A stretch of DNA of 64,000 nt, taken from assembly GCF_019679475.1 (NCBI RefSeq), contig NZ_JAIEZP010000001.1, forward strand, positions 2,976,001 through 3,040,000. Reading direction: 5' to 3'. The translations under genes were made by a program, and so were the position numbers. Below are positions 18,838 to 28,113 of this stretch, piece after piece. The notes under the pieces were generated by a model. That model saw only the letters and a program-made list of their open reading frames with translations, was not told where the DNA came from and searched no databases. Origin of the DNA: Hyphomonas sediminis (GTDB lineage Bacteria > Pseudomonadota > Alphaproteobacteria > Caulobacterales > Hyphomonadaceae). Within the stretch, counting starts at the first letter, position 1, and each line of letters opens with the position of its first letter.

Positions 18838-19500
18838 CTAATCCACGCTGATGCGTTTTGGTCGATCGCATAGACCATGATTTCCAAAGCTCTTGTCCCT
18901 AGCCAAATCCACCCAATGCAAGCTCAATGCGATTTCCTTGCCCATAGGAACAACCATCGCACCACTTGGCTGGCGATTGAGAAACCTTCCGTACCGGGCG
19001 TTCAAGTCCTGACTAAGCTGTGCCTGCTGTTCATTTGACTCAAAGCCGGAGTACATTCGGCCAATACCAATTACACGCCAGCTCATGGTCGTTTTGCCAG
19101 CAACCGGCATCAACGAAACCCGAACATCCGTCTTATGCCCGCCCTTTGAAAGGTAGGTTCCCCTGATCTCATTCGGAGTGCAAGCGACCTTAACCCGCTC
19201 CATATCATCAAGCAGATCCGAGTCGAACAGCCCAACAATCAGATAGCTTGGAACGCCATCACTCCCAAAACCTGGAAAGGTCTTCGCACGGCGGGCGCGC
19301 AATGACTTGCTGACACGCTCTACCCGCTTGGAGGTGTAGTCAACCGGTTGCCAGCCTATCTGGCGCAGCTTGTCTACACTGTCACCTATGCAGATTTCCT
19401 GCACACATGGATGCTCCTCTTCCCACTTTTCCGGCTGGGCGTTGGACACCCCGATGAATGTGATTGCGAAGAGTAAAACGCTCAGAAGCTTTTGAAACAT
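18838..19500 (-). CDS. Exported protein of unknown function
   Basis: 220 residues, ATG 19500. Signal peptide at about 1-21 (FAITFIGVSNA), then a domain with cysteines near 32 and 37 (HPCVQEICIGDSVDKLRQIGW) and basic stretches. The opening CIGDSVDKLRQIGW resembles domains that start with a short amphipathic helix and follow a sequence-matching beta pattern, but I cannot name a family. Convergent with the 825-residue protein gene (41 bp between stops). Confidence 0.75.
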   Translation of the reverse strand: MFQKLLSVLLFAITFIGVSNAQPEKWEEEHPCVQEICIGDSVDKLRQIGWQPVDYTSKRVERVSKSLRARRAKTFPGFGSDGVPSYLIVGLFDSDLLDDMERVKVACTPNEIRGTYLSKGGHKTDVRVSLMPVAGKTTMSWRVIGIGRMYSGFESNEQQAQLSQDLNARYGRFLNRQPSGAMVVPMGKEIALSLHWVDLARDKSFGNHGLCDRPKRISVD

Positions 19501-19604
19501 ACGGATACCTGCAAGGTCTACCAGAGAGCACCGGGGTCAACGTGTGACGACTGCCGGCAAAGCGCCGGACGGAGCCACAGCCCCGCCCGACCCGCACCAA
19601 ACGA

Positions 19605-19898
19605 TCAGCCGCAACCGGCCAAAGTTTGGGCATCGGCAACTTTGCGCCGTAGATCATTGTACTGACTACGTACCTCATAGATATCCGTTCCTGTAATCCG
19701 AGCCGCTGCTTCGATCCGGTTCAGCGCACTGCGCAACTTGCTGTCCTGCGCCGTCAGCTGCGCGCAGTCCATGGCATCAACGTTCTCCTCCTCAGGTGCG
19801 GATGCAAACCCCATCATACTGGGATCGATAGCCTGACAAGCCGCCAGCGGCAGGCTCGTCATGATGAATACGGCGGCAGCCATGAGTTTCGATTTCAT
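19605..19898 (-). CDS. Small lipoprotein
   Basis: 97 residues from ATG 19898. Lipobox LAAC (Cys21) after a short hydrophobic segment, then an acidic linker and an amphipathic helix pair (CAQLTAQDSKLRSALNRIEA, SQYNDLRRKVADAQTLAGCG) with two further cysteines. It could form a small coiled-coil or helical-hairpin envelope protein. Upstream in-frame extension to 20036 lacks a signal and is rejected. Confidence 0.7.
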   Translation of the reverse strand: MKSKLMAAAVFIMTSLPLAACQAIDPSMMGFASAPEEENVDAMDCAQLTAQDSKLRSALNRIEAAARITGTDIYEVRSQYNDLRRKVADAQTLAGCG

Positions 19899-20275
19899 AG
19901 TTCGCGTCCTTTTCTTGAGACAAACATTCTGGATCCAACCGCCCCGACTTCGACAGCACTCAAGAATGCGGAATGACAGGCCTGCAAATAACCACCCATC
20001 GCGCTCTTTCTCGATTATTGTTCCGCCTACTACCATTTACCTTGAGATAGACAGCGCACCGTCGCGGCGCGCCCACCCTGACAAAACGTTCGGAAACTCT
20101 GGAAGATTACGCCGGCTATGCGCATTACAGGCGGCAATGATCCAGATGGCACCGAAATGCGCGAATGATAGGACGAGCAAACATGCTTGTATGATCAGCG
20201 CACCATTCCCGCACGCCCCTCTTGCATACCGGTACTCTTTAGACGGACCTACCCTCCCGCACTAGAAAGCCAAAG

Positions 20276-20476
20276 TTACAGAATTCGACAGTCGCTCAAC
20301 TTGTTTATTGGCGCGGGCTCAATCAATGGAACCGACACAGCGAACGCATACCCCTCGCGAAGTCCGCGCGCGTCCAGCCACATACCAAAAAGGAGCACCC
20401 CACCGGCCGCGAGAAAATAAATGCTATGAATCAGTATTAGGGCCGCAACGGTCACCCTGATCACTTCAAGTGACAT
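20276..20476 (-). CDS. Small membrane protein (66 residues)
   Basis: ATG 20476 follows AAGGAGCAGT, one of the best ribosome sites in the window. One or two hydrophobic segments (VIRVTVAALILIHSIYFLAA, GGVLLFGMW) and a polar tail. No family recognised. It stands alone between the lipoprotein and the LytTR regulator. Confidence 0.6.
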   Translation of the reverse strand: MSLEVIRVTVAALILIHSIYFLAAGGVLLFGMWLDARGLREGYAFAVSVPLIEPAPINKLSDCRIL

Positions 20477-20747
20477 ACTGCTCCTTGCTGGGGCGGCGCG
20501 TCCTCCGAAAATAGTGGACACCAATCTTCCCCTAAGCAGTGGATCTCCGAAATCGCTCAAGATCGAACGAAGCGATCACCAGACCGCCGCGATCAAGCTC
20601 AAACTTAAGGTCACTACTATTAAGCGCACTTGGAGTTGCAGTGAGTGCGCGGCCTACCCAGAGATAGCTCCCAGGCCAACACGCAGATGGCAATAAAAAT
20701 GAAGTACCGATGCCGCTTAGTTAAGGCACCAAATCTGGCAGCTGGCG

Positions 20748-21521
20748 TTAACGAACAAGTTGCCCCCGGATGACCGCTGTATATGTCCTTCCGACACGCA
20801 CTTCTGATCCGTCAAGCAACACAACGATGAGCGCAGCGAAGGGCGCGGGCTTGACCCGGGCGATTGCCCCCCGGCGCACTATTGTTCCCCGATGGATGCG
20901 AACAAAATCCGCTGGATCAAGGCGTCGCTCCAAGTCAGCTAAACTCTCTTGATACAGATAGTCTCTATTTTGAACATGAAGCCGAACATAATCCCTGTCC
21001 GCCTGAAAACGGATAATGTCTTCAGATGCGATCCGTAAAAACTCACCATTTGACTTCACCCAAAACTCAGGGGGGCGCCTGAATTGTGTTTTCAGCTCAC
21101 GCTTGAGCGCAGCCAGCGCCTCATTCAATTCTGCAACCTTCTCAGCCTGAGAGCGACGCAGCACTGACGCGGCGGCCCGCTCCATCGCCAGCTTGAAACG
21201 GCCAGGCTCTATGGGTTTGGTAACATAATCGACCGCACTGGCATCAAAAGCCCTCAGCGCGTGGTGATCGAATGCTGTTATGAAAACAATGGCCGGCAGA
21301 TGGTCCGTCAGGCCCGCCAGCACATCGAATCCGTCTCCTCCTGGCATCTGAATGTCCAGCAGCAGGATGTCGGGCCTCGTGTCTCTAGCAAGCGCAGACG
21401 CCTCATCAACGTCGCCCGCTTCGCTGATAGTGCCTACCCAATCAAGCTTTTGCAGCAAACGCACAATTCGGCGCCTCGCCAGGGGCTCGTCATCGACAAC
21501 AAGAACAGAATGTTTGGTCAT
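20748..21521 (-). CDS. LytTR-type response regulator
   Basis: 257 residues from ATG 21521. Receiver domain at 1-120 with acidic pair D10/D11, phospho-acceptor D56 (LLLDIQMP) and YVTKP. A short coiled linker follows, then a LytTR DNA-binding domain at about 150-257 (FLRIASEDIIRFQADRDYVRLH, FVRIHRGTIVRR). A LytS-type kinase for it is encoded at 23383-24516 on the same strand, but two genes on the other strand stand between them. LytTR regulators in this pairing usually control envelope or exported-protein genes, which fits the surroundings. Confidence 0.93.
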   Translation of the reverse strand: MTKHSVLVVDDEPLARRRIVRLLQKLDWVGTISEAGDVDEASALARDTRPDILLLDIQMPGGDGFDVLAGLTDHLPAIVFITAFDHHALRAFDASAVDYVTKPIEPGRFKLAMERAAASVLRRSQAEKVAELNEALAALKRELKTQFRRPPEFWVKSNGEFLRIASEDIIRFQADRDYVRLHVQNRDYLYQESLADLERRLDPADFVRIHRGTIVRRGAIARVKPAPFAALIVVLLDGSEVRVGRTYTAVIRGQLVR

Positions 21522-22077
21522 GAAGTCCGCCAAGGTTTGTCGATCGTCGCGCAATAGCGACCAGAACTGATCGAACCAAATTGAAGTACGCGTCGTTTCT
21601 GAAAAAATCACACACCAAGAATTCGGACACGTTTCTTAATCCGGCTCCGCGCCCACAAAAACCCAGATGACACTGCAGACCAAGAAATACGACTAACCAA
21701 TAGCAGAGCTCAAAAAAACTAGCGCCGATTTCTCCATACCTTTTCATCGGTCGCCGCTGCGCCGCAAGCACTGCTGCCTCCCACGATCTATAGGATCGCC
21801 TCTGCAGAATTCATCGATCGTTGCCATTCGTCCCCACAGGACAGCCGTTCGCAGAAATTCTGAACACTCGCTCGCGACTGAATACCATTCATTTAGTCGC
21901 GCATAGGCGCGCTCCGCTTCAGCCACTAATGTGTACAGCATGAAAAAGCTGACACCCTTTGCATCGCGTATACACAAGCCCAATCGCCTCTATCTGCAAC
22001 GTAGCAGCGTGCGCTTACACGCGTCTTCCAGACGAACCCTTTCTCCTCCCGTGCCGCAAGATCAAACGCCGCCCACC
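21522..22077. other. Intergenic region between LytTR and LuxR genes
   Basis: About 550 bp, A+T-richer than the neighbours. It should hold the promoters of both divergent genes. Short open frames exist, but none has a ribosome site or recognisable protein. The LuxR frame itself is open back to 21931; the added residues are Arg/Ser/Thr-rich and unlike a folded domain. Confidence 0.4.
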
Positions 22078-22440
22078 ATGATCCGCATCGTTGTCGAAAC
22101 TGATCGAGCTGACGTGGCGCGAATGATCAAATTGAACCTTCCTGAAGGCTCTCATCTCAGTATCTCTCAGCTTAAACACCCAAGTGAGAACGCCAGCAAA
22201 CCTCTTCCGGCCAGTCACGAGCGCGAGGTTGATCCCACAATCTTTACCACCCGCCAAACCGATGTCATTCGCCTTCTCATCACAGGACTTGCCAACAAGG
22301 AGATCGGCCGCAGTCTCGGCTTGTCACACTTTACGGTACGCAACCACGTGTCCCAGATTTTTCGACTGCTAGGTGTATCCACACGCAAAGACGCTATCCT
22401 GCACCTAAAGACCCTTAGTCTTTATAAGGAGTTATATTAG
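22078..22440 (+). CDS. Short LuxR-type (GerE) DNA-binding regulator
   Basis: About 120 residues from ATG 22078 (frame open from 21931; start uncertain because no start has a clear ribosome site). The C-terminal 65 residues form a LuxR HTH: FTTRQTDVIRLLITGLANKE, then IGRSLGLSHFTVRNHVSQIF. The N-terminal part is short (IRIVVETDRADVARMIKLNL) and lacks receiver phospho-site residues, so it is not a full NarL-type regulator. It sits between the genes for the LytS kinase and the LytTR regulator on the opposite strand and may belong to the same circuit. Confidence 0.82.
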   Translation: MIRIVVETDRADVARMIKLNLPEGSHLSISQLKHPSENASKPLPASHEREVDPTIFTTRQTDVIRLLITGLANKEIGRSLGLSHFTVRNHVSQIFRLLGVSTRKDAILHLKTLSLYKELY

Positions 22441-22619
22441 CGTATTGCAAATGGATTGGTTGGGCAGTAGGCGCCACGCCACACGCCGCCGCTCCTTGCC
22501 GCACTTGCTTCCTACTCTTACGGGCTTCCGAAAACTATGTACCGGTTCAGGGTCGGGCCGTGTCGTCGTGAACCGGGTCCGCTACAGTCAGAAGGGGGCT
22601 CTTTTTGACCGGATCGAAA

Positions 22620-23324
22620 ATGCGCATATCTCTCGCAAAAATCCTGCAAGCTTCCTCGGCTCTAGCGGCCCTTGCCATGCTCACAATCAGTGCAGAAGCA
22701 CAAAGCTTGTTTCCGTGCGGAGGTGGCCCAAACGAACAGCAAGTGGGCGTGGATATGAATGGCCCCGTCACCGTCCCTCTCTGCATTGAGCGGCCGGGCG
22801 GCCAGTATGGAAACTCTGCAGCGCGCAGCGGGCCGACAGTCTACATTCCACCGCCCGGAACCCCGCCACCGAGTGGCTGGAAGCAAGCATACGGGGCCTG
22901 GAAAGACTTCGAGGTTGAACCAATCCCCGGAACAGACAGATACAAGCACGACTTTGTCGTTTCACTTGGGCATGCGACCCCCGAAGAAGCTATGGCGGAA
23001 GTGCGCAGACAATGCGAAGCGCGAACTCGATACTTCAACCAAAGCGAATCCACTTGCAGCGGATATCTGATCAAAAATCCATATGTGCAAATCATTCGGT
23101 ATCCGGATGGTGACTATTTCGGAAACCAAGCTGGCAGCTACTACGCGAACAACAGCACAATACCCAACCCAACTGGGTTGGTTGCCCGGGAAAATGGCAA
23201 GTGGGACTATTGCAGCGAAAAAGTGCGCCCCGAAGGCCAATGCGCCAACATTGTCGCCTTCTTGGAAAACGGGGACATCCCGATAGCGCCCCCCAAAAAG
23301 CCCAAGAAAAAGAAGCAACGCTGA
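22620..23324 (+). CDS. Exported protein of unknown function
   Basis: About 234 residues from ATG 22620 (an ATG five codons earlier is possible). Signal peptide at about 1-28 (LAMLTISAEAQS), a Pro/Gly linker (IPPPGTPPPSGW), then a domain with HATPEEAMAEVRRQCEA. The pattern of Ala-rich helix followed by Cys is loosely like DUF4189 proteins, but this is weak. The tail is strongly basic (KKPKKKKQR). An 18-bp perfect hairpin follows within 7 bp of the stop. Confidence 0.75.
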   Translation: MRISLAKILQASSALAALAMLTISAEAQSLFPCGGGPNEQQVGVDMNGPVTVPLCIERPGGQYGNSAARSGPTVYIPPPGTPPPSGWKQAYGAWKDFEVEPIPGTDRYKHDFVVSLGHATPEEAMAEVRRQCEARTRYFNQSESTCSGYLIKNPYVQIIRYPDGDYFGNQAGSYYANNSTIPNPTGLVARENGKWDYCSEKVRPEGQCANIVAFLENGDIPIAPPKKPKKKKQR

Positions 23325-23330
23325 ACACAT

Positions 23331-23372
23331 ACCTGGAAATACTCTTTGAAATGACAAAGAGTATTTCCAGGT
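23331..23372. terminator. Perfect 18-bp hairpin between convergent genes
   Basis: ACCTGGAAATACTCTTTG at 23331-23348 pairs without mismatch with its complement at 23355-23372 around a 6-nt loop (AAATGA). It lies between the stops at 23324 and 23383 of two convergent genes. It has no T run on either side, so it is not a textbook terminator; it may act as a two-way 3'-end stabiliser or a Rho-assisted stop. Confidence 0.6.
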
Positions 23373-23382
23373 TAACCGCTCT

Positions 23383-24516
23383 TTACACCACGTGATCGCC
23401 GATATCTCCAAACATCAGCGGCAATCCGATTTTGACCCTGAACAGATTACCTTCTGCCACTCTTGCATTGAAGTAGCCGCTGTATCCAAACCTGGCCTGA
23501 ATCCGGTCCGCCACATTTTTGAGCCCAATACCGAGACTTGTCGGCATAGGCTCCCCCGAGCTTGATCCAATTTCATTTTCAATGGTGATCCACAGCGTCT
23601 CATCATCCCGCCAAGCCTTGATCCGAATCTCGGTGAGCTCACTAGATCTACCCACCCCGTGCTTCAGGGCATTCTCGATCAACGGCTGGAGGATGAGATT
23701 TGGCACCAGCGCCTGCCGGACCTCTGCCGGAACATTGATGGAGAAGCACATCCGGTCCGAAAAGCGTTCTTGCTCAATGCCGAGGTATTCCTGTTGCAGA
23801 CCAAGCTCCACCTCAAGCGGAACATCTCGCAGCGGATCCAGCTCCAGAGTTGCACGCAGAAAAGTGGACAAGGAAAGCGTCATACGCTCTGCGCGCAGAA
23901 CCTCGCCCTCTTCAATAAGGCCTGCGATCGAGTTCAGCGTATTGAACAAGAAATGCGGGTTTACCTGATAGCGAAGCGCCTGCATTTGCGCGGCTAGCGC
24001 TTCCTCACGAACCATTGCCAGTCGATGTTCCCTCTCGCGCGCTTCATAGGTGTAAACCAGCGCTATGTAGAGGCAGGACCACCCGAAGAACATGGCAGTG
24101 GCCGACGTTAGCGTTGTCCCAAAAATCAACCATTCGAATGGCGCGGGTTTCGGGTAGGCCGTCCATCTGAAAATCTCGAAATCGGCATAAGCGTAAACCG
24201 GCGCTGACAGTGCGGCCAGACAGAGCCCTACTCCGGCCTTGAGGAGCAAACTTCTATTGCGGAGGCGCCATAGGATTGCCGACACAACATAAGCAAGCAA
24301 CGCCCCTAGGCCGGTCAGCGCCAACTTACCGATCATGGACTTCCCGAGACTGCTGCCCGCGATACCCCACAAAACACTATCGGTCACCAAGACGATCGCC
24401 CAGAAAACCAAGGCGAGTCCGATCGTCGTCCGCCGGAACTCTGGTAGATGAACATCGCCGCTCGAGTAAGTGAGCGGAGAATATCGGTCGGCAGATTCAA
24501 AATTCTGTGCGTTCAC
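23383..24516 (-). CDS. LytS/AlgZ-type sensor histidine kinase
   Basis: 377 residues, GTG 24516 behind GGAAAGAG. Four membrane segments (about 32-52, 63-83, 93-112, 128-155) are followed by a His_kinase domain (PF06580) with phospho-site H188 in QVNPHFLFNTLNSI. An HATPase domain follows: LILQPLIENALKHGVG and SLGIGLKNVADRI. The membrane part is not the 5TM-LYT cassette in any obvious way. Partner: the LytTR regulator at 20748-21521. Confidence 0.92.
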   Translation of the reverse strand: MNAQNFESADRYSPLTYSSGDVHLPEFRRTTIGLALVFWAIVLVTDSVLWGIAGSSLGKSMIGKLALTGLGALLAYVVSAILWRLRNRSLLLKAGVGLCLAALSAPVYAYADFEIFRWTAYPKPAPFEWLIFGTTLTSATAMFFGWSCLYIALVYTYEAREREHRLAMVREEALAAQMQALRYQVNPHFLFNTLNSIAGLIEEGEVLRAERMTLSLSTFLRATLELDPLRDVPLEVELGLQQEYLGIEQERFSDRMCFSINVPAEVRQALVPNLILQPLIENALKHGVGRSSELTEIRIKAWRDDETLWITIENEIGSSSGEPMPTSLGIGLKNVADRIQARFGYSGYFNARVAEGNLFRVKIGLPLMFGDIGDHVV

Positions 24517-25170
24517 GGCTCTTTCCGTTCTCTGGGCCGCACGCTCTCACGGGAGACCTGACTTGTCTCTTCAGGACGCCTCACGTTTCTTAAATGGAGA
24601 TCGCTGAATTTTCTGAGGATAGTATCATTCCCTGCGGGGTCGCCACCAGATAGTGCACCGGTATATTTGTGACCGTTAGCCTACAGGAACGGCCTCCCTA
24701 ATTTGAAGAACGCGCCGGTCTGCTCAACCGCCCTTACGACAGTCTGCTGGCCGCCCCACCTGAGACGTTCGCCCAAGCTCTCTCGAGCCCGCCGATATGC
24801 CTCACCCCTGCTGTGAGACGAGAATGATTAGGTGCCCGCGAACAATCTCGGTAATGGTTTTGGGTGTATTACTCGCTCAGCTGCCGGATGCGAAAGCCGA
24901 CAACGCATGTTGGCCCGGATAATGTCGCCAGCGCCCGGCCAGAGAACGCACCCCCTGAAATCGTCCTTTCACCTCTCAACGCGGTGAAAGATCCGGCCCA
25001 GATGAAAGCAGTAAAGCGACAGTAACATGTGGCCGGGTTCGCTCGTCGGCCGGAACTTCAGCGCGAATTTTCGGCGCCAGAACAGAGCTGCGTCGCGAAG
25101 CGACGCAAATGACGCCCTTTGCTAAACGCACCACTGAGGAATAAACCATCCCTGCACCGACGATAGAAAT
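24517..25170. other. Long intergenic region with hairpin and possible gene remnant
   Basis: 654 bp without a credible gene. At 25089-25107 TGCGTCGC and GCGACGCA form an 8-bp stem around GAA, about 65 bp past the Sel1 gene's stop; there is no T run. At 24824-24922 a 32-codon frame begins like a signal peptide (ISVMVLGVLLAQLPDAKA), and an ordinary-looking protein stretch continues in another frame after its stop, so it may be a frameshifted exported-protein relic. Weak evidence. Confidence 0.3.
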
Positions 25171-26640
25171 TTATCGACAGTAGGGATTGCTCGGTGGGCA
25201 AGGCGCAGTATAGGCGGTTCCGATAGAGCGGACCGAATTCAGATACTGGTTAAAGTCCCTCATGTCCGAAGACGTGTTCGAGGAAGCACCTGAATTGGCC
25301 GACCCTCGATAGCTAGACGTGTATCCCCCCGCCCCTGCGTTATAGGCTTCCGCCCCCGCTGCGAGGCCCCCAACGATGGCGGTCAGTGTATTGCCAAGGA
25401 AATTTCCAAAACCGCTTCCACCGGACGAGCTTCCAGAATATCGGCCATAAGTTGCGGCGACATTGGCATTGAACATAGGCATCCAGACATCGCAGGCAAA
25501 ATCGTTGCCTCCATTCATGCAGGCGCGCGGCCCGTAATCCATAATCTTCTGACGGCTGCCAAGGCCGAAGACTGAATAGTAGTTGAAGAATACAACGCCA
25601 GCACAAGCGGTATAGTTCTGCTGACTATCGCATGCCCGTGCGTACGCCTGCTCCGCTTTCCTGAAGTCCGACAAACTAAATCTGTTAGGCGCCCGCTGAG
25701 CGCCCTCAGCAACGGCATGGGCAAAGTTCAGGCAGCTGTCGCCGACACCAGAGGCACACGCGAAGTCGAGAGCCTTCGCGGCACCAACATAATCGGGGTA
25801 AACGCCCGGCGCGCCGAAAAGATCATATTGTCCTTGCACATCACAAGCTTGGGGAAGTTGATCGATCTGGCAAAGACCCGCGGCAAGCCGGCGCGCATCG
25901 GTGTGCCTCTGCTGACCAGCCAGCTCGTACACTGTGCGCAGTCCCGGCTTCGGCAGACTAGCCAATGCGGCTTCCGCCATAGGATGGCCCATAAGGCGCG
26001 CCTTCTCGTACCAATCCCGGGCCGAGATAATATCCCCATCCGGATTAAACCCCATCTCGTCGAATTTCCCCATCATCATGAACGCCGCAGGATTTCCGAG
26101 ATCGGCTGCAAGCGTCAGGAGCCTGTGCCCATCGGAGAAATTGGCAACGACGCCTTCCCCCAGGAACGCCATATTCGCTGCGTTGAAGGCGCCATTTTCA
26201 TCCCCTGCGCGGCCGGCTGTCACATAAGCCTCAAACGCTTTACGTGCATCTGCCGGATGACCGGGATATCCGCTCTTGTACAATGCAGCCAGGTTCATCA
26301 GCGAGGGCGTGAAATTGCGCGCAGCGGCCTTGTTCCAATAACTGATGGTCTTTTCATAGTCTGCCGGGACCGCTTTTCCTTCCCGGTAATAAACGCCGAG
26401 ATTATTGGTCGCCTCGAGATTTCCTAACTCCGCCAACTTCTCCCAGATAACTTTGGCGTCAGCATAATGACCTTTTGCATAGTGAGATTTCGCCGCCTCG
26501 TTCTGCAGGTATGACACGCTACCCGGCTCCGCCCAGACCGCCTCTGGAACCGGAGTCACGTCAAGAAACTGCGCGTAGGCCGGCACTGCAATAAGAATCG
26601 TTGACCCCAGCAGAAACCACTCCACAAAGCGCACGCTCAT
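25171..26640 (-). CDS. Exported Sel1-like repeat protein
   Basis: 489 residues from ATG 26640 (GGAGGAT directly before; a TTG three codons earlier is the alternative). Signal peptide at about 1-23. Sel1-like helical repeats follow (AKSHYAKGHYADAKVIWEKL, AELGNLEATNNLGVYYREG, AADLGNPAAFMMMGKFDEMG). Beyond about 260, paired cysteines recur (GLCQIDQLPQAC, CASGVGDSCLNF, ACDSQQNYTAC), as in Cys-containing Sel1 proteins of the beta-lactamase HcpA type, where each repeat is closed by a disulfide. The tail is Gly/Ser-rich. Probable role: periplasmic protein-protein interaction. Confidence 0.85.
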   Translation of the reverse strand: MSVRFVEWFLLGSTILIAVPAYAQFLDVTPVPEAVWAEPGSVSYLQNEAAKSHYAKGHYADAKVIWEKLAELGNLEATNNLGVYYREGKAVPADYEKTISYWNKAAARNFTPSLMNLAALYKSGYPGHPADARKAFEAYVTAGRAGDENGAFNAANMAFLGEGVVANFSDGHRLLTLAADLGNPAAFMMMGKFDEMGFNPDGDIISARDWYEKARLMGHPMAEAALASLPKPGLRTVYELAGQQRHTDARRLAAGLCQIDQLPQACDVQGQYDLFGAPGVYPDYVGAAKALDFACASGVGDSCLNFAHAVAEGAQRAPNRFSLSDFRKAEQAYARACDSQQNYTACAGVVFFNYYSVFGLGSRQKIMDYGPRACMNGGNDFACDVWMPMFNANVAATYGRYSGSSSGGSGFGNFLGNTLTAIVGGLAAGAEAYNAGAGGYTSSYRGSANSGASSNTSSDMRDFNQYLNSVRSIGTAYTAPCPPSNPYCR

Positions 26641-26881
26641 ATCCTCCAATTCGGCAGGAACTCGCTCGGTTCAGCAAGTCCGGTCCGTAAATACACGCAG
26701 AGCGTCTGTATCCTGGGCGGAGCTGCGATCGGATGCAAGCGGGACCGTAGCCTGTCACAGACTGCGCTGCCTCAAACAGGCTTAACATGCCAAATCCGTC
26801 GCGATATCCCCCGAACAGGGGGCAGCGCATCACGGAGCACAGGCAAATTAACCAACCTCCACTTTTCGGAGGCGAACAGGC

Positions 26882-27502
26882 CTACTGTTTCATTGCCGTT
26901 ATCAGAGCTTCGCCGATCGGCTTCAGCTTCCTCCACGCGATGTCGGTGTCAGCAAAAACGCCCCCTGCGGTAAGCATAAGGTAGTGCTTTTGAGCTCCAG
27001 CAGGTCCGCGAGGCACTTCGAATTCCGTGCCGGGCATCACGATCAGCATGTAGTCATAGTCGCTATCAAAGCTCGCCCTCTCGAGCAACCAGGCACCGTC
27101 CCGGTCAGTCCCCTGCTCCATGACCATTTCCCTGCTCGACAGCGCCTCGAGTGCGTCATTGAAATCGCCTGCAGCGCTGATGGCATCGTTCAGTGAACCC
27201 TCATCTATCCAAGAGAACTGGAAATTGAGCGACTTCGGCTCACCCACAAAAGCGACCTCGCAGGCATGCATTCCGCCATGCGATGCATTTGTTACCCTCT
27301 TCGTCGCAACGGGTTTGTCGTAGACAGACTGAAGCAGAGCATCAGGAATGGCATCGCACGGATCCGAGGGGAAAATCGAATCCGGCGTCACCATCACATC
27401 GCTATGTTCCCGTACTTTCAGAGTGCTTTCTTCGCTGTCGCTGGCATTGCCGCAGGATGCAAGCAGAAGTCCCGCGATGAGTAAAAAAGAGATGCGCTTC
27501 AT
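26882..27502 (-). CDS. Lipoprotein of unknown function
   Basis: 206 residues. Lipobox LLASC (Cys17) after a short hydrophobic core, acidic linker, then a globular domain with two cysteines (DPCDAIPDALLQSVY, GGMHACEVAF). That arrangement of Cys and a conserved-looking helix resembles DUF3558-type lipoproteins, but only loosely. Divergent from the FPDNIF protein gene across about 120 bp. Confidence 0.8.
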   Translation of the reverse strand: MKRISFLLIAGLLLASCGNASDSEESTLKVREHSDVMVTPDSIFPSDPCDAIPDALLQSVYDKPVATKRVTNASHGGMHACEVAFVGEPKSLNFQFSWIDEGSLNDAISAAGDFNDALEALSSREMVMEQGTDRDGAWLLERASFDSDYDYMLIVMPGTEFEVPRGPAGAQKHYLMLTAGGVFADTDIAWRKLKPIGEALITAMKQ

Positions 27503-27624
27503 GATGTTTCTTCCCGCGAGGCCATGTCCTGATGATCAGAACGCGCTCCACAACAAAACTCCGCCATGGCGGCCTTTGTCCTGGATTCACGTTTGTTGCT
27601 ATGCACATCACACGGAGGCGCCAC

Positions 27625-28065
27625 ATGAACCAACGTCACACAGCTTTTCTCGCATTTCTGGCCTTCGGCCTATCCACTTTTTTGCCTGCACAGGCGGTTG
27701 AGACCGGCTGCGTGCCAAGCGAACCCATGCAGTCGCCGAGGGCCGATACCGTCCCGGATACTTTTCCAGACAATATTTTCCTCCCTGAGGGCTTAGCGCT
27801 CATGAGTTCCGAAGCGGGCGCCCCGGATGAGTACATGCCATACGGATATGCCAGCATCGAATTTGTCGTCGACAGTGACCGGGAGAAGATGTTCGCGCTC
27901 TATGAAGCAGAACTCGTCAAAGCCGGCTATCGCGTAGTTACGTGGGAGAGGGATACGAACTGGGGCCTTCGCTTCCGAGGCGACGGTATCGATGAAGGCA
28001 CGATCAGCTTCTCAGACTATGACTGCTATCCCCTCATCGGTATTCGGATAATGTTCCTACCCTGA
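27625..28065 (+). CDS. Small exported protein with an FPDNIF motif
   Basis: 146 residues from ATG 27625 (CGGAGG upstream); the earlier ATG at 27601 would add eight residues. Signal peptide at about 1-24, then VPDTFPDNIFLPEG at about 43-56. This motif matches the FPGNIF repeats of the protein at 13344-13910. The rest is a compact alpha/beta domain (IEFVVDSDREKMFALYEAEL, VKAGYRVVTWERDTNWG) like small proteins in which a helix packs on a sheet. Function unknown. Confidence 0.8.
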   Translation: MNQRHTAFLAFLAFGLSTFLPAQAVETGCVPSEPMQSPRADTVPDTFPDNIFLPEGLALMSSEAGAPDEYMPYGYASIEFVVDSDREKMFALYEAELVKAGYRVVTWERDTNWGLRFRGDGIDEGTISFSDYDCYPLIGIRIMFLP

Positions 28066-28079
28066 CAGATCGCAAGACT

Positions 28080-28105
28080 GAGGTGGCGCCGTTCGGCACC
28101 ACCTC
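28080..28105. terminator. Hairpin between convergent genes
   Basis: GAGGTGG and CCACCTC (28080-28086 and 28099-28105) enclose a second short GCC/GGC pairing with one mismatch. It is placed exactly between the stops at 28065 and 28114. No T run, so its efficiency as a terminator is uncertain. Confidence 0.5.
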
Positions 28106-28113
28106 GCTCCGCG

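Noticed and set aside
21744-21983. Minus-strand 79-codon frame between the LytTR and LuxR genes
   Set aside because: No ribosome site or recognisable domain, and it overlaps the 5' end of the LuxR frame.
25089-25107. 8-bp hairpin called as a terminator of the Sel1 gene
   Set aside because: No T run and about 65 bp past the stop; noted only as a hairpin in the intergenic entry.
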